This document shows, piece by piece, positions 5,304 to 5,326 of a stretch of 5,326 bases of DNA. The stretch is from Candidatus Zixiibacteriota bacterium (GTDB lineage Bacteria; Zixibacteria; MSB-5A5; WJJR01), in NCBI GenBank assembly GCA_014729565.1, contig WJJR01000087.1, positions 1-5,326 on the forward strand, read 5' to 3'. Below the pieces are notes generated by a model. It saw only the letters and a list, made by a program, of their open reading frames with translations, was not told the DNA's origin and searched no databases. The translations under genes and the position numbers were made by a program. Positions within the stretch are counted from its first letter, which is position 1; every line of letters begins with the position of its first letter.

Positions 5304-5326
5304 CGGAAGATAGTTCTGACAATCGC
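5304..5326 (-). repeat. Right copy of the 23-bp long-range inverted repeat
   Basis: It ends TTCTGACAATCGC at the last base of the window and is the inverted partner of 5016-5038, with 3 mismatches in 23. Because the window stops here, the repeat may continue outward. Confidence 0.6.

Larger units (their letters stand above)
4825..5326. other. 502-bp intergenic region, no gene, dense in palindromes
   Basis: No reading frame here shows a credible protein. Minus-strand frames across it produce strings such as MDPRLRGDD and WIPACAGMT, which are familiar artefacts of translating a widespread palindromic repeat. The region holds a stem-loop, several short palindromes, a MITE-like element and a long-range inverted repeat, each listed separately. 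No promoter for a following gene is evident before the window ends. Confidence 0.75.

Noticed and set aside
4825..5326. CRISPR array or tandem repeat array
   Set aside because: The repeats are inverted, of different sequences, and not evenly spaced direct repeats.

Overview
The window reads as chromosomal DNA of a moderately GC-rich, Gram-negative-type bacterium. Evidence for an outer membrane is a secreted beta-barrel-like protein with a signal peptide. RNase HIII beside a bacterial IF-2B-family protein, an orphan DUF2339 membrane protein and abundant palindromic intergenic repeats would suit an uncultured lineage of the FCB/Zixibacteria kind. That placement is inference from gene style, not shown by any marker here.

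Layout: two genes run leftward and three run rightward from a 180-bp divergent region (1584-1763). The leftward pair is a ribonuclease HIII-type enzyme (930-1583, rnhC, TTG start) followed after 10 bp by an eIF2B/MtnA-superfamily protein (92-919) whose Shine-Dalgarno sequence overlaps the rnhC stop. A candidate sigma70-like promoter lies at 1631-1659. A nested hairpin at 14-45 lies beyond the last stop. The rightward side starts with an outer-membrane beta-barrel protein of the phenol-degradation MetA-like type (1764-2828), closed by a clear rho-independent terminator (2858-2883). A two-gene unit follows: a polytopic DUF2339 membrane protein (start placed at 2963, end 4645) overlapping by 4 bp a 60-residue CPXCG-type zinc-ribbon-like protein (4642-4824).

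The last 502 bases (4825-5326) contain no convincing gene but are unusually rich in inverted repeats: a 12-bp stem-loop just after the last gene, two short perfect palindromes, an 80-bp MITE-like palindromic element, two related degenerate palindromes, and a pair of inverted repeats at 5016-5038 and 5304-5326 that bracket a 311-bp segment ending exactly at the window edge. This is the most interesting part of the window.

I see no defence system, CRISPR array, tRNA or rRNA, and no evidence that the five genes form one pathway. The rnhC product acts on RNA-DNA hybrids. The IF-2B homologue lacks the isomerase cysteine, so its role is open. The barrel protein is a probable outer-membrane channel. 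The DUF2339/CPXCG pair has no known function. I do not claim a new system. The repeat mosaic and the altered IF-2B active site are the points worth a second look.
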